Below, piece by piece: positions 36,673 through 47,253 of a DNA stretch of 64,000 nt. Location of the stretch: NCBI GenBank assembly GCA_904377845.1, contig CAJFGR010000009.1, positions 1 to 64,000 on the forward strand, read 5' to 3'. The stretch is from an uncultured Ruminococcus sp. (lineage in GTDB: Bacteria; Bacillota; Clostridia; Lachnospirales; Lachnospiraceae). A model generated the notes under the pieces. It was not told the origin of the DNA. It saw nothing but the letters and a program-made list of their open reading frames with translations, and ran no database searches. A program made the translations under genes and the position numbers. Every line of letters begins with the position of its first letter. Position 1 is the stretch's first letter.

Positions 36673-37728
36673 TTACAGTCTCAGATAATCAAAAGTTTCC
36701 CCATCTTTCTTCATTCCGCCGTTACAGTCTATAGTCACGACAGCAGCAAATTCCTGCCCGCGGAATGTATCGTCATAACATACTTTTTCTTTCTCCTTAT
36801 TCTGATACGGCTGTATCTCCATAAGGTTCCAGATCATATCACAGGCGCTCTCTTCATCGGTAATGCGCCACCTGACAATTCGTTCGTTTTTCTCTTCGTA
36901 CCACGCCGCCATGTGAATGCACTTCTCCGTAACCAGAGTGACCGACAGCGACGCTACCGTTTCCAGCATTTTCGAAAAGCCTTCCGCTGAGCGTTTTTCC
37001 TTTCCACAGTCGATATAGATCAGCGCCACACATCCGAGGGGAAAGCTTCTCTCTTTTACCATAAGCTGGTCTTCTCTTGCACTGAGCTTCCAGTGAATAT
37101 CTTTCAGGGAATCCCGTTCCCTGTACTCTCGCACCTGATAAATCTCAGACGGGTCGTCCCCCCGTTTCTCCCGGGAGAATTCCTGCGCTTCCGCCTGAAA
37201 CTCCCGTGTGCGGCGTGTAATCTCCAGCGGCATCAGCTCAAACTGAGGCATTACCTTGATCTGCGCTCTCCGGTTCCATTTTATGCTCCTGTAAAATATT
37301 CCCAGAAAATCATACACTTTCACACGGTCAGCCACAATCTCCATAGCGCCGCAGTACTCTGTGTTAAATGCAAGCCATACCGTCTCTTCTCCGTTCGGGA
37401 GAAGTACGCCGTAAAACTTGCGTTTTCCGCACTTTCTTCCGCTGCTGTCCCGGATCTGCGCCGTAAGTTCATAGCGAATCCCCATATGGGACGACTTGTT
37501 TTTCACAGAAATTCCTGCACGGATCTTCTTTCCTTTTTCACCGAGAGGCGGCACTCTCTCCAGCCCCGGAACTGCCTTTTTCCCAAGCGCTGCAAGGTAA
37601 GTTCCTGCCACGGCCGGATAAAGCAAAAGGAACACAAGAATACCGGAGAGAACCGGTGCGTCATACATAAAAAAGAGGTACGCTGTGACAAGAATCACAG
37701 CCAGATACCCTGCCGTTCTCCTGCCCAT
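36673..37728 (-). CDS. DUF58 domain protein
   Basis: VREYRERDSLKDIHWKLSAREDQLMVKE. Confidence 0.9.
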   Translation of the reverse strand: MGRRTAGYLAVILVTAYLFFMYDAPVLSGILVFLLLYPAVAGTYLAALGKKAVPGLERVPPLGEKGKKIRAGISVKNKSSHMGIRYELTAQIRDSSGRKCGKRKFYGVLLPNGEETVWLAFNTEYCGAMEIVADRVKVYDFLGIFYRSIKWNRRAQIKVMPQFELMPLEITRRTREFQAEAQEFSREKRGDDPSEIYQVREYRERDSLKDIHWKLSAREDQLMVKERSFPLGCVALIYIDCGKEKRSAEGFSKMLETVASLSVTLVTEKCIHMAAWYEEKNERIVRWRITDEESACDMIWNLMEIQPYQNKEKEKVCYDDTFRGQEFAAVVTIDCNGGMKKDGETFDYLRL

Positions 37729-37732
37729 CTCT

Positions 37733-38689
37733 CTACCGCCTTGTTTTGAGTGCCGGTTTCTCCGTATTTTCAAGGATCTGCCGGATCACCTCTTCTACCC
37801 GTATATGTCCGACCTTTGCCTTCATATTGAGAAGAAGCCTGTGCGCTGCAACACTCGGGAACACTTCTTCCACATCTGCGGGTATTACATAAGCCCTTCC
37901 CTTCAGATAAGCGCAGGCTCTTGCCATGGCTGTCAGAGCTACCGTTCCTCTGGGGCTCAGCCCCAGCTCAATCCAGCTGTTTTCCCGTGAAGATCTGGCA
38001 AGTTCGGCAATATACCGGCAGATACGCTCATGCATATAGATCTCTCTTGCCTCTTTGATCATCTCCCTGAGAGACGCTGCATCAATCACAGGGCGGATGC
38101 CCGCAGTCCGGTCCTCCGCCTGACTTCTGCGCAGTATCTCCATCTCTTCCTCCACCGTAGGATACCCCATACTTACGCAGATCATAAACCGGTCAAGCTG
38201 AGACTCCGGCAGGAGCTGAGTCCCTGCCGATCCCGCCGGATTCTCCGTCGCAATTACAATAAACGGATCTCCTGTCCGGCGCGTGACTCCATCCACCGTG
38301 ACCTGCCGTTCCTCCATTACTTCAAGAAGCGCGGACTGAGTCTTCGGGGATGTCCGGTTGATCTCATCGGCCAGCAGAAGATTACACATAACTGCTCCCG
38401 GCTGATATACGAACTTTCCAGTCTCTTTCTGATAAACCGTAAAGCCTGTCAGATCTGACGGGAGAACATCAGGCGTAAACTGCACTCTCCGCTCCTGCAG
38501 CCCCATAGCCCGTGAAAAAGCAAGGGCCATCGTCGTCTTTCCTGTTCCCGGTATATCTTCGATTAAAATATGCCCTCCTGCAAGGATCGCGGTCATGATT
38601 CTGGTCAGAATGTCTCTCTTCCCCACAACCGCCTTCTCCACTTCCTCTATGACGTACTGTGCATTGTGTATTCTCTCCGGCATACTCAC
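37733..38689 (-). CDS. MoxR-family AAA ATPase
   Basis: ILIEDIPGTGKTTMA, QFTPDVLPSDLTG, LLLADEINRTSPKTQSALLEVMEERQVTVDG. Confidence 0.95.
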   Translation of the reverse strand: MSMPERIHNAQYVIEEVEKAVVGKRDILTRIMTAILAGGHILIEDIPGTGKTTMALAFSRAMGLQERRVQFTPDVLPSDLTGFTVYQKETGKFVYQPGAVMCNLLLADEINRTSPKTQSALLEVMEERQVTVDGVTRRTGDPFIVIATENPAGSAGTQLLPESQLDRFMICVSMGYPTVEEEMEILRRSQAEDRTAGIRPVIDAASLREMIKEAREIYMHERICRYIAELARSSRENSWIELGLSPRGTVALTAMARACAYLKGRAYVIPADVEEVFPSVAAHRLLLNMKAKVGHIRVEEVIRQILENTEKPALKTRR

Positions 38690-38704
38690 CCTCCCTGGCC
38701 TTCC

Positions 38705-39385
38705 TTAGTTGCTTGGCGGCATAAATTTCAATATCTGTGCTGCCACGCCCGACAGCGGCATCGTCTGAAGCCATACACGCCCCGGTCCTGTAATAACAGT
38801 ATTAAAGATCCCCTCTCCTCCAAACACCATATTCTTAAGCCCCGGCACACTCTTAATCTCCATATTGCAGGTTACATCCATAGCCGCAAGGTATCCGGTG
38901 TCGACCACGATCTGCTGCCCCGGCTGCAGATTATACTCCACCACATGACCGTCGAATTCAAGGAATGCCGTTCCACGCCCGGAAAGCCTCTGCATAATAA
39001 ATCCCTCTCCTCCGAAGAAACCTGCTCCCAGCTTTTTCTGGAAGAAGACAGACAACTCCACGCTTTCTTCTGCTGCGAGAAAACCTGATTTCTGAACAAT
39101 CACTTCATTGCCCGGTCCGATCTCCCACGGTCTGATCTGTCCCGGGAAGCTGGAAGCGAATGCAATCATCCCGTTCCCGCCCTGTGCCGTATAACGATTC
39201 TGGAAGATCGCCTCACCGGCAAACATTCTTCCAAGTGCTTTTCCGATTCCGCCGTTTGACGTTGTCTCCATCTTCATATTGGGTGACATCCAGCTCATGG
39301 ATCCCCGCTCAGTGATCACTGATTCCCCGTTTTCCAGATAACAGATCACTACAGGAAGTTCATTTCCTTTAATCTCATATTGCAT
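38705..39385 (-). CDS. TIGR00266/AIM24 family protein
   Basis: GSMSWMSPNMKMETTSNGGIGKALGRMFAGEAIFQNRYTAQGG. Confidence 0.9.
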   Translation of the reverse strand: MQYEIKGNELPVVICYLENGESVITERGSMSWMSPNMKMETTSNGGIGKALGRMFAGEAIFQNRYTAQGGNGMIAFASSFPGQIRPWEIGPGNEVIVQKSGFLAAEESVELSVFFQKKLGAGFFGGEGFIMQRLSGRGTAFLEFDGHVVEYNLQPGQQIVVDTGYLAAMDVTCNMEIKSVPGLKNMVFGGEGIFNTVITGPGRVWLQTMPLSGVAAQILKFMPPSN

Positions 39386-39480
39386 ACTTTTTCTCCTTTT
39401 CTCTGTTGATTTTTACTGCTGCAGCAGCGGCAGTGTACACAGAAAGTAAATCGCCGCCATATACCGCCATTGTACCATAA

Positions 39481-39512
39481 AATCCCGGCAGAGCAACTCC
39501 CCTGCCGGGATT
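39481..39512 (-). terminator. terminator of the two-component operon
   Basis: AATCCCGGCAG / CTGCCGGGATT then TTTT on minus strand. Confidence 0.8.
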
Positions 39513-39525
39513 CTTTACATAATGC

Positions 39526-41817
39526 TTACATAAAATTATTTTCGGGCTGTTCCTGCACCGGGTCGTCAGTTTCTGCCGATTCCCGGCCTCCTGCTGTCTC
39601 AGCTTCTTTCTCCGCCTGCTGTATCTGCTCTTCTTCCGGAGGAATATCCAGCTTTGGCAGTGTGATATCCGCCTTAAACAGATCGGCCTCGGTTGATATC
39701 TTCAGAGTACCGTGCTGCAGTTCAATAAAGCTCTTTGCGATCGCAAGCCCAAGCCCGGATCCCTCTGTATTCCTTGAGGTATCGCCCCGTACAAAACGGT
39801 CTGTGATCTCCTCGGTATCAAAATTCAGTTCAGTTGCCGACACATTTTTCATGGAAATGTGTACAGAATTCTCCTGCTCTGTCATCTCGATGTATACCCT
39901 TGTGTGCGGCATCGCATATTTAGTGATATTTACAATCAGATTCTCGAAAATACGGTAGGTCTTCTGGCTGTCCAGCCACATAACAAGCTTATGCTCCGGC
40001 AGTTTCCAGCGGAAATCAAGATTTGCCTCTTTGATTTTGCTGTCATTTTCCAGCCCGGCCTGCTTGATGAGATCTACGATATCTACCTTCATAAAATGCA
40101 TAACCACATTCTTGCTGGCCGCTTTGCTGATCTCAAAAAGATCTTCGATCAGCACTTTCAGCCGCAGGGATTTACGTTCAAGCACCTCAATGTATTCGTT
40201 CCGCTTTTCTTCGTCTTTCTCATTTTTCAGAAGATCCGTATATGTGATGATCGCCGTCAGTGGAGTCCGAAGATCATGGGAGACATTCGTCACGAGTTCT
40301 GTCTTCATCCGCTCATTTTTCACTTCTTCATCCACAGCCTTCTTAAAGCCTTTCTGGATCTTTTTCAGTTCGTCCTGAATCGGATTAAACAGCCCGATAT
40401 CTCCCTCGATAGGCGCATCCAGATGACCTTCTGCCAGCTCGTTTGTGGACTTTAACAGAAGTTTGTATTTTTCCTGAAGATCCTTCACATATTTTCTGAG
40501 GAAGAGGAACAAAATCACAGAGTAAATGATCAGTGCAAGCATTCCGTAATACCAGAGAAAACATACGATTGCCAGAATAATGTAATTGATGATTACAATC
40601 TTTAAGATCGTACGATTTGTTTTCTCACGGAAATCCAGATGCTGCAGCGCGTCGTACTGTTTCGCCAGAAATGCTTTGGTTCTTTTTATGAGGCCTCCTG
40701 CTTTTCTCACCATCTCCTCATCGCTCTCTGTCCCTTTGCCGCGATAGTGGCGGATCAGCTTCATAGTCAGTGTCCTCTCACGCCAGTACGCGCCTTTCAT
40801 GCGGATCATCGCCCGCAGGGAAGTCACGCCCCAGAAGAGCAGCCCGAAGATGAAAAACCACATCGCAAAATTGATAACTGCCGCGATGATCTCCGTTCCA
40901 TGCCCCATGCCCGGAAGCAGTGTGCCCCGGACCGTCATATCCACGATCCTTGCCGGGAGTTCATTCAGAGTGGTGGCATACACAAAGAGCCACACGAGTA
41001 TCGGCACTTCAAAAGGTACGTCAAACATCTTCATCTCGCTGATATCCAGCTTTCTTCTGAGCGGAAGAAGCAGGGCCGCGGCAGCAATCACAAAGCACAG
41101 AGCCTGGAGAGTATCTCTGTAATACGTTGTTTCACCTACACTTTCATATAGCTCAGCTTCATATTCCCAATATTCAGATGAATAGGCTTCCGTGAATGCA
41201 TTCAGATTTTCCTGGTTCATGCCGTAGATCACGGTAATGCTCTCCGGGGAGGCAATACTTGAAATATCTTCACTGTATTCCACTTCCTGGGCAGCAGACA
41301 GATAACCAGATTCCAGATTGTATTCTTCCTCCGGGCTTAATGCAGTCCCGTCAATCTGAACAGAAGAGAGCTCTCCGTTCTGTGAAAATGTATAATATGC
41401 GCGGAATGCATAGCCGGCGTCCTCTTCCTGGTTCGCCTGAAGACTGGCCGCTGTATCTTCATCCACATTTTTCAGAAGCTGTTCTCCGTCACTGTCAAAG
41501 ACCTCATAATCGAAATACCTTTTTGACCAGTCAAAATCTCTCTGTCCGTACTCATCCAGCACTTGAGCCGGATCCGTCTCTTTAGCATATTCATTATAGA
41601 GAAGATAATTTCCCTCCGCCAGATCATGGCTGATAGAGCCAAGCGCACTCTCATAGGGTACCGGCGCTTCCGCATCAGACGTGGCCTCAGAATTGGCACT
41701 TTCCATAGCATACTTCATCCCGTTATACTGGGACATCATGATCAGGGAACAGACGATCAATAATATAACGACTACAATAATTCCCGTCTTACGGCTGTTT
41801 TTCGATTTTGTATCCAA
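39526..41817 (-). CDS. sensor histidine kinase
   Basis: NVSHDLRTPLTAIITYTDLLKN H-box; FENLIVNITKYA N-box; GSGLGLAIAKSF G-box. Confidence 0.95.
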   Translation of the reverse strand: MDTKSKNSRKTGIIVVVILLIVCSLIMMSQYNGMKYAMESANSEATSDAEAPVPYESALGSISHDLAEGNYLLYNEYAKETDPAQVLDEYGQRDFDWSKRYFDYEVFDSDGEQLLKNVDEDTAASLQANQEEDAGYAFRAYYTFSQNGELSSVQIDGTALSPEEEYNLESGYLSAAQEVEYSEDISSIASPESITVIYGMNQENLNAFTEAYSSEYWEYEAELYESVGETTYYRDTLQALCFVIAAAALLLPLRRKLDISEMKMFDVPFEVPILVWLFVYATTLNELPARIVDMTVRGTLLPGMGHGTEIIAAVINFAMWFFIFGLLFWGVTSLRAMIRMKGAYWRERTLTMKLIRHYRGKGTESDEEMVRKAGGLIKRTKAFLAKQYDALQHLDFREKTNRTILKIVIINYIILAIVCFLWYYGMLALIIYSVILFLFLRKYVKDLQEKYKLLLKSTNELAEGHLDAPIEGDIGLFNPIQDELKKIQKGFKKAVDEEVKNERMKTELVTNVSHDLRTPLTAIITYTDLLKNEKDEEKRNEYIEVLERKSLRLKVLIEDLFEISKAASKNVVMHFMKVDIVDLIKQAGLENDSKIKEANLDFRWKLPEHKLVMWLDSQKTYRIFENLIVNITKYAMPHTRVYIEMTEQENSVHISMKNVSATELNFDTEEITDRFVRGDTSRNTEGSGLGLAIAKSFIELQHGTLKISTEADLFKADITLPKLDIPPEEEQIQQAEKEAETAGGRESAETDDPVQEQPENNFM

Positions 41818-42487
41818 CTCCCCACACCACCTTTAAATATTTTGGATTCTTTGGATCAATTTCAATCTTTTCTCTTATATTTCTCACGTGTACCATGATC
41901 GTGTCTGTATTGATAGCTTTCTCCTGCCATACACGCTCGTAGATCTCCTCGGATGAGAACACCCTGCCCGGGTTCTTCGCCAGAAGAAGCAGGATCTTAT
42001 ACTCGATAGGCGTAAGTTTCACAGGTTTCCCGTCCATCGTCACTTCCACCGCATCCTCGTTGATCTCCAGCCCGCCGATTACGTGCACATTTTCCTGCGG
42101 CGTGAGTTTCTCGAGGAATTTCCGATAACGTCGGAGCTGCGAATTTACCCTCGCCATCAGCTCCATGGGAGTGAACGGCTTTGTCACGTAGTCGTCCGCG
42201 CCGATATTCAGCCCCGTAATCTTATCTACTTCCTCGGACTTTGCCGACAGCATGATCACCGGAAAATCATATTTTTCTCTTAATTTCATCGTCATGCGGA
42301 TTCCGTCCATCCTCGGCATCATAATATCCACGATAGCAAGATGAATATCCTCTCTGTCTATAATCTCCAGCCCTTCGATGCCGTCCGCCGCCTGAAATAC
42401 TTTATATCCCTGACTCTGCAGGTAAATCTGGACACCCTCGCGGATCTCCTTGTCATCCTCTACGATCAATATATTGTTAGTCTCCAT
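41789..42487 (-). CDS. OmpR/PhoB-type response regulator
   Basis: NILIVEDDKEIREGV, LAIVDIMMPRMDGI, winged-helix C-terminus. Confidence 0.95.
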   Translation of the reverse strand: METNNILIVEDDKEIREGVQIYLQSQGYKVFQAADGIEGLEIIDREDIHLAIVDIMMPRMDGIRMTMKLREKYDFPVIMLSAKSEEVDKITGLNIGADDYVTKPFTPMELMARVNSQLRRYRKFLEKLTPQENVHVIGGLEINEDAVEVTMDGKPVKLTPIEYKILLLLAKNPGRVFSSEEIYERVWQEKAINTDTIMVHVRNIREKIEIDPKNPKYLKVVWGVGYKIEKQP

Positions 42488-43119
42488 GATGTCTCCTCTT
42501 CTCTCTTCTCTTTTTTGACAGGTTCCGGAGCCGCTGTGGGCAGTTCCGGTATATGACTCTTCTCTACCACGCCATAATTTCTGACCGCCACTCTCACTGT
42601 AGTATACGGCAGCGGAATCACATACTTATCCCAGCGGTGTTTCAGTCTCAGACAGGAAGAATAGGAAAGGCTGATGCCCACGAATTCTTCTTCCGCGTGT
42701 TCCGACAGGTAGAATGCCAGCTTCTTCGGTTCGTGTCTGGGTCCCAGCGGTCCGTCCAGCGCCACGGCGATGGAATGAGTCTTCTCGTAGGAATCCTGCA
42801 CGATCTTTTTAAGTGCTGCAAAAGCTTTGAAACCGTCCGGCACGCGCAGCGCGTTCCCGCCGCACCTTTTCACCATATTTTCTATATAATTTCCGCGCGT
42901 ATCCGCGGTCACAATCACATCTACCGGTGTAGTCTTATCCGCCAGTTTCTCGAGGACAAGGTTCATAAAGAAACTGTCCTCATGCCAGAATCCGTATATC
43001 TGGCTGTCCCCGTACCGGTTCTCCTCATCCCAGCGGATCATAACCGTACGTTCAATCCATCTCAGATAGTTAACGAACAGCCATTGCAGAGCGTTCTCCC
43101 CGATCTTCTTCAGTCTCAT
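42466..43119 (-). CDS. DUF374-type lysophospholipid acyltransferase-like protein
   Basis: WHEDSFFMNLVLEKL, TADTRGNYIENMVKRCGGNALRVPDGF, VALDGPLGPRHEPK. Confidence 0.75.
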   Translation of the reverse strand: MRLKKIGENALQWLFVNYLRWIERTVMIRWDEENRYGDSQIYGFWHEDSFFMNLVLEKLADKTTPVDVIVTADTRGNYIENMVKRCGGNALRVPDGFKAFAALKKIVQDSYEKTHSIAVALDGPLGPRHEPKKLAFYLSEHAEEEFVGISLSYSSCLRLKHRWDKYVIPLPYTTVRVAVRNYGVVEKSHIPELPTAAPEPVKKEKREEETSWRLTIY

Positions 43120-44365
43120 AAAGTCTGTCTCCTTTCCTGAACCCACATTGATTGTAGAGCATCTCCTCATAGATGGCAAGACTTGAGGAACGGTAATTTT
43201 CTCCTGAGATGAGCGCCGCTTTTCTCATTCCTTCGTAATTTTCTTTCTTCAGCGCCTCGATAATTTTGGACGCCCACATTTCTTCTCTCTCCTCGGTCAG
43301 GAAACCGTTTACCCCGTCTTCCACAATATCATCCGCTCCTGTCGCGTGCACTGCCACCACCGGAGTTCCTGCTGCCATAGCTTCCGCCAGCACGATTCCC
43401 TGTGTCTCTGACTTCGATGCAAACAGGAACAGATCGGCCGCACTCAGATAGTCCTTCACCTGATCGTTCGGTATATTTCCGGCAAAAGTCACCATATCCT
43501 GTATGCCCAGAATAGACGTCCCGACTTTCAGTTGCGATTTCTGGCTGCCGTCTCCTATAATAAGCACATGAAAATCATCTCCTGCCTCATGTCTTAATTC
43601 TGCGATTCCACGCAGCAGGAATCCATAATTCTTCTCCTTTTCCAGTCTGGATACGGTAACAAAGAGATGCTTCTTTCCCCGGGAATACTCTGTCCGGATC
43701 TCCTGCGCCCGTTTAACATTTCTCCGGAAATACGAGTCGTCAAGTCCTGTGGGAAATATAGCGATGGGAGTATTTACTCCGTACCCTCTTATCATCTGCT
43801 GCATTCCCGCGGACGGGGCAAATACCATATCACACCTGTTGCAGAACCATTTCATATAAGACGGGATCACTTTCTTCTGTATCCATTCCACCGCTTTCTT
43901 TTTCACCGGAGTACTTCTCTCATTAATCCGTAAACACGGAATATAATGGAGATATTCCTCATATCTTGTATGATATGTATAGATAACAGGCAGCCCGTAT
44001 TTTCTTCCGAGCCATAAGGCCCACGGTCCGACGAACATAGGATGATGCACGTGAATGCAGTCAAATTTTTCTCTCTCAAATGTCTCTATGATCTCTGCCG
44101 GATAAATGCCGGGATACACCATTCCGTTATCCATCTTTTTCTTCTGTGAACAATACCGGATCACGCGTTCCGGTGATCTCGCATCAGCTTCCAGTATCTT
44201 CTCCTGAAAGCTCTCCGCCTCTTCCGGGTTATCGCTCTCGTACGTCGGCGCAAATACAGTTACCTGATGCCCCAGCTTTACCAGTTCCTGCGCCTGCCGC
44301 TCAACTGAAACAGGGACACCGCCCACAAAGGGTCTGTAATTATTCGTAAGCATTGCTATCTTCAT
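43070..44365 (-). CDS. glycosyltransferase family 4 protein
   Basis: NNYRPFVGGVPVSVERQAQEL, HVHHPMFVG, ETQGIVLAEAMAAGTPVVAV. Confidence 0.95.
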   Translation of the reverse strand: MKIAMLTNNYRPFVGGVPVSVERQAQELVKLGHQVTVFAPTYESDNPEEAESFQEKILEADARSPERVIRYCSQKKKMDNGMVYPGIYPAEIIETFEREKFDCIHVHHPMFVGPWALWLGRKYGLPVIYTYHTRYEEYLHYIPCLRINERSTPVKKKAVEWIQKKVIPSYMKWFCNRCDMVFAPSAGMQQMIRGYGVNTPIAIFPTGLDDSYFRRNVKRAQEIRTEYSRGKKHLFVTVSRLEKEKNYGFLLRGIAELRHEAGDDFHVLIIGDGSQKSQLKVGTSILGIQDMVTFAGNIPNDQVKDYLSAADLFLFASKSETQGIVLAEAMAAGTPVVAVHATGADDIVEDGVNGFLTEEREEMWASKIIEALKKENYEGMRKAALISGENYRSSSLAIYEEMLYNQCGFRKGDRLYETEEDRGERSAMAVR

Positions 44366-44383
44366 GTTCTCTCCCCTCCTCTG

Positions 44384-44893
44384 TTAAGTAAAAAATCGAA
44401 TTGCCGCATCTCCGAAGAAATATCCTGCCCCGACAAACGTCAGATTCCACAGGAAGATCCCGCATATGGAACTCACTGTATATTTCATAAAATCCATTTT
44501 CACCATGCCCGCCGGAATCGAAATCAGTGTCCGCACCATAGGGAGCAGCTTGCTCACAAATACGCCGATACATCCTTTCTCTCTCAGATAATTCATCTTC
44601 TCTTCAATAACAGGCTGATGCTTCGGGAATTTCTTAAAGTAAAATCCAAGCACTTTATTCCCGCCGTATCTTCCCAGCAGATAAAGCGCCCAGCTCCCGG
44701 TAAGCCCCGCCGCAACGGTCAGCACCATAACAACAGGGAAACTGATCTCCCCCTGCGCGGCCCAGATCCCCGCAAGCGGCATGATCACACCGGCGGGAAA
44801 GCCCGGAAGATTCAGATATTCTAAAAGTACAATCAGATAAATAAAAAAAGCACCGTATTGAATAAAATACTGGGTAAGCTCTTGAATACTCAT
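44384..44893 (-). CDS. DedA family membrane protein
   Basis: FPAGVIMPLAGIWAAQG, GRYGGNKVLGFYFKKFP, FVSKLLPMVRTLISIPAGMVKM. Confidence 0.9.
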   Translation of the reverse strand: MSIQELTQYFIQYGAFFIYLIVLLEYLNLPGFPAGVIMPLAGIWAAQGEISFPVVMVLTVAAGLTGSWALYLLGRYGGNKVLGFYFKKFPKHQPVIEEKMNYLREKGCIGVFVSKLLPMVRTLISIPAGMVKMDFMKYTVSSICGIFLWNLTFVGAGYFFGDAAIRFFT

Positions 44894-45027
44894 AAAAAAA
44901 CAGCCCCCTTTCATGATTACAGCATAAGCTGTAAATCTAAAGGGAGCTGATATAAGATTCCAAAGAATTTCTTAAGATTTGATTTGATCCTTGTTAATGA
45001 AATATGGATCACAATATAGAAATTTCC

Positions 45028-45158
45028 GACGTAAGGCAGGTATTGTTAGCGCACGCGCTCTCGCTCGGTCGCGGCGTAGCGGTACATAAGAGCGCAAAAG
45101 ACGCGCTCTAAGTGCCGACGCCGCTCCAACGGTGCGTACACAATACCTGCCTTACGTC
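45028..45158. repeat. structured intergenic element family X, copy 2
   Basis: perfect 19-bp terminal inverted repeat GACGTAAGGCAGGTATTGT / ACAATACCTGCCTTACGTC. Confidence 0.9.
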
Positions 45159-45229
45159 TGCTTTATTCTATCTTCCGCTCATATTTCTTTAACAGGAATC
45201 AAACAAGTCTTGCAAGGGGAGTTTAATCC

Positions 45230-45886
45230 TCATGGGAGTTCGCTGCCGCCCCATTCTACGACTGTGAAGCCGCTGCGTTCCGGGGCGGAAAGGGACTGCT
45301 CCGGGATTTCCTGATAGTGATCAAGCGGCTTATAAGCCATAAATACACGGATCACGGTGTCCGGTTCCGGCTGTATGGAAAGGCGTGCGTGGTCTGTATA
45401 TGCTTCGCTCTGGAAGGAGATAAGATTGTACTCGTTCTGTTCCATTCTGGGCAGCCAGTATACGATAAACTCATTGGCCTCCCTGCGGGTAAGACCGAGC
45501 CTGACAAGGGCGTCCTCAAGGAACTCTGCCGTATTCTCTCCCGCCACGCAGAAGCCCTCGGAAAAATCGTACTCCTGTTCAGAGCTGCCCTCCCAGTAGA
45601 GATAATTGTACTCCTGTCCGTTCTCGTCTGTGATCGTACCGTCCGGCGCAGCAGTCACATTCCACCCATTATCGTACTCAGGGTAAGTACAGGTCAGTTT
45701 CCCGTCATAATTAAGCCGGACAGATATTTCCTGCTCCTGTTCCGGGTACAGATAGATTACCGGCTTTTCATCACTGGTATTGCCTGAAGTTCCATAGGAA
45801 GAAGCATCCTTGATAAACTTTCCTACAAAACCGATCACCAAAAGAACACCGATCACACCCAGAACAATATACACTTTTCGCTTCAT
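45230..45886 (-). CDS. membrane-anchored conserved hypothetical
   Basis: N-terminal TM; KPVIYLYPEQEQEISVRLNYDGKLTCTYPEYDNGWNVTA. Confidence 0.65.
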   Translation of the reverse strand: MKRKVYIVLGVIGVLLVIGFVGKFIKDASSYGTSGNTSDEKPVIYLYPEQEQEISVRLNYDGKLTCTYPEYDNGWNVTAAPDGTITDENGQEYNYLYWEGSSEQEYDFSEGFCVAGENTAEFLEDALVRLGLTRREANEFIVYWLPRMEQNEYNLISFQSEAYTDHARLSIQPEPDTVIRVFMAYKPLDHYQEIPEQSLSAPERSGFTVVEWGGSELP

Positions 45887-46113
45887 AAAAGTATTCCCTC
45901 CTTCTCTTGTTTCGCTGTCCGTGCATTGATCACAGAAATCACTTCCAAAGAGTCAATCAGTATTTGTGCCGCTATGGCGGCGTTTACCTTGCACACGCCC
46001 AAGTACCGCGCAACAACCGGAACACCATATTTCCCACATAAAACTTCAGCATTGCTCTTTCCATGCTTTTGGGATTCCCGATCTCGGATAACAAAAGGCA
46101 AATTCATCGTCAT
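45883..46113 (-). CDS. small hypothetical protein
   Basis: 76 aa; abuts 45886. Confidence 0.4.
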   Translation of the reverse strand: MTMNLPFVIRDRESQKHGKSNAEVLCGKYGVPVVARYLGVCKVNAAIAAQILIDSLEVISVINARTAKQEKEGILL

Positions 46114-46257
46114 CGGTGCATATGCTACTTTGCTTTCTACTCTTATTGCTCAGTATATCTTATTTTTTATGGAAAGTAAAACGCATAAAATGCTATACTG
46201 TTTATGGTATAAAATATTACAGCAAACAAAATGATTCATATGAAAGAAGGAATTTTC

Positions 46258-46869
46258 ATGTCGTGGAGAAAAAGAAAGCTTTATTGTATTATACTGCTGG
46301 TTATACTTATTTGTACAGGTTGTGAGAAAAAAACTGAAATTTCTAAAAGCGAAGCATTTAGCGAAGCAACGAAACGGATCAGTTCCGAACAAATAAATGT
46401 AAATTTTGCATGGAAAGAGGATTATTTGAATGATTTGGACACTTTTTTCCCTGCATTGTCTATCCATTCTGAGTGGGGAACGGAGATGATACCTGGAGTT
46501 ACAATAGAACCTGTAGGTGGAACTCTCGGTTTGATTTTTAAAACAGAAGGGAATCAGTGGACAGTTGGTGATTTATATCATCCTAGCCATAATAAAATTG
46601 TGGAGCCGACAACATATTTAGAAAAAGGGAATGAAGAATTAAGCAGTATATACACCAATGCTAAGTGGGAATTTCAGCCTTTACTTGACGATTATAATTT
46701 ATGGCTTGATGAATATTACAGCGATAATAATTCGAACATAAGTCAAGTAAAATCCATAGAGCTTTTTGAAGTTATTGATAAAACTACTGGGAGTAAATTT
46801 ACCGTTTCCTTAGATTATATATATGGATTTCTTTATGAAGACCCCAATCATTATGAGTTCCATCCTTGA
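46258..46869 (+). CDS. putative lipoprotein
   Basis: lipobox-like ILICTGCEK; RBS upstream of MSWRKRK. Confidence 0.7.
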   Translation: MSWRKRKLYCIILLVILICTGCEKKTEISKSEAFSEATKRISSEQINVNFAWKEDYLNDLDTFFPALSIHSEWGTEMIPGVTIEPVGGTLGLIFKTEGNQWTVGDLYHPSHNKIVEPTTYLEKGNEELSSIYTNAKWEFQPLLDDYNLWLDEYYSDNNSNISQVKSIELFEVIDKTTGSKFTVSLDYIYGFLYEDPNHYEFHP

Positions 46870-46906
46870 TCATTGGTCGCAGAGGGGAGCATTAACGCCC
46901 CCTCTT

Positions 46907-47234
46907 TTATACATGGTATGGATTATTTTTCTGGTTGATTCCGTGAACCTGATAATATGTCAGAGTGCCCACAAAGAGCTCCGCCTGCAGAGCCCTCGCG
47001 TCAGACGCGGGCGGTTTGCTCCGAATCTCTAAGTCTCCATTACCGTCCAACACGTAAAAACGCTGGCTTTCCCGTTGGCTCGTCGCTGCCTTTGAAAGGC
47101 TCTTTGTATTCTTTTTTTGCACGCTTCGTGAGCTCAACAGGGTACAGCTCATAATAAAATAATCCCGTAAAAACCAGCTTATCTTCCTGAATTTTACGGG
47201 ATTCCCTGGCATCTCCAGTGTAAATCTTTCGCAA
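46907..47234 (-). other. possible degenerate coding remnant or conserved non-coding segment
   Basis: two overlapping minus-strand ORFs (47040-47234, 46907-47212) in different frames; GCGTC-a-GACGC hairpin. Confidence 0.3.
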
Positions 47235-47253
47235 AAAATCTTTCTGTAAATTC

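Noticed and set aside
41789-42487. VanR/VanS naming of the two-component system
   Set aside because: The architecture is general OmpR/HK type; no vanH/A/X-like genes are nearby.
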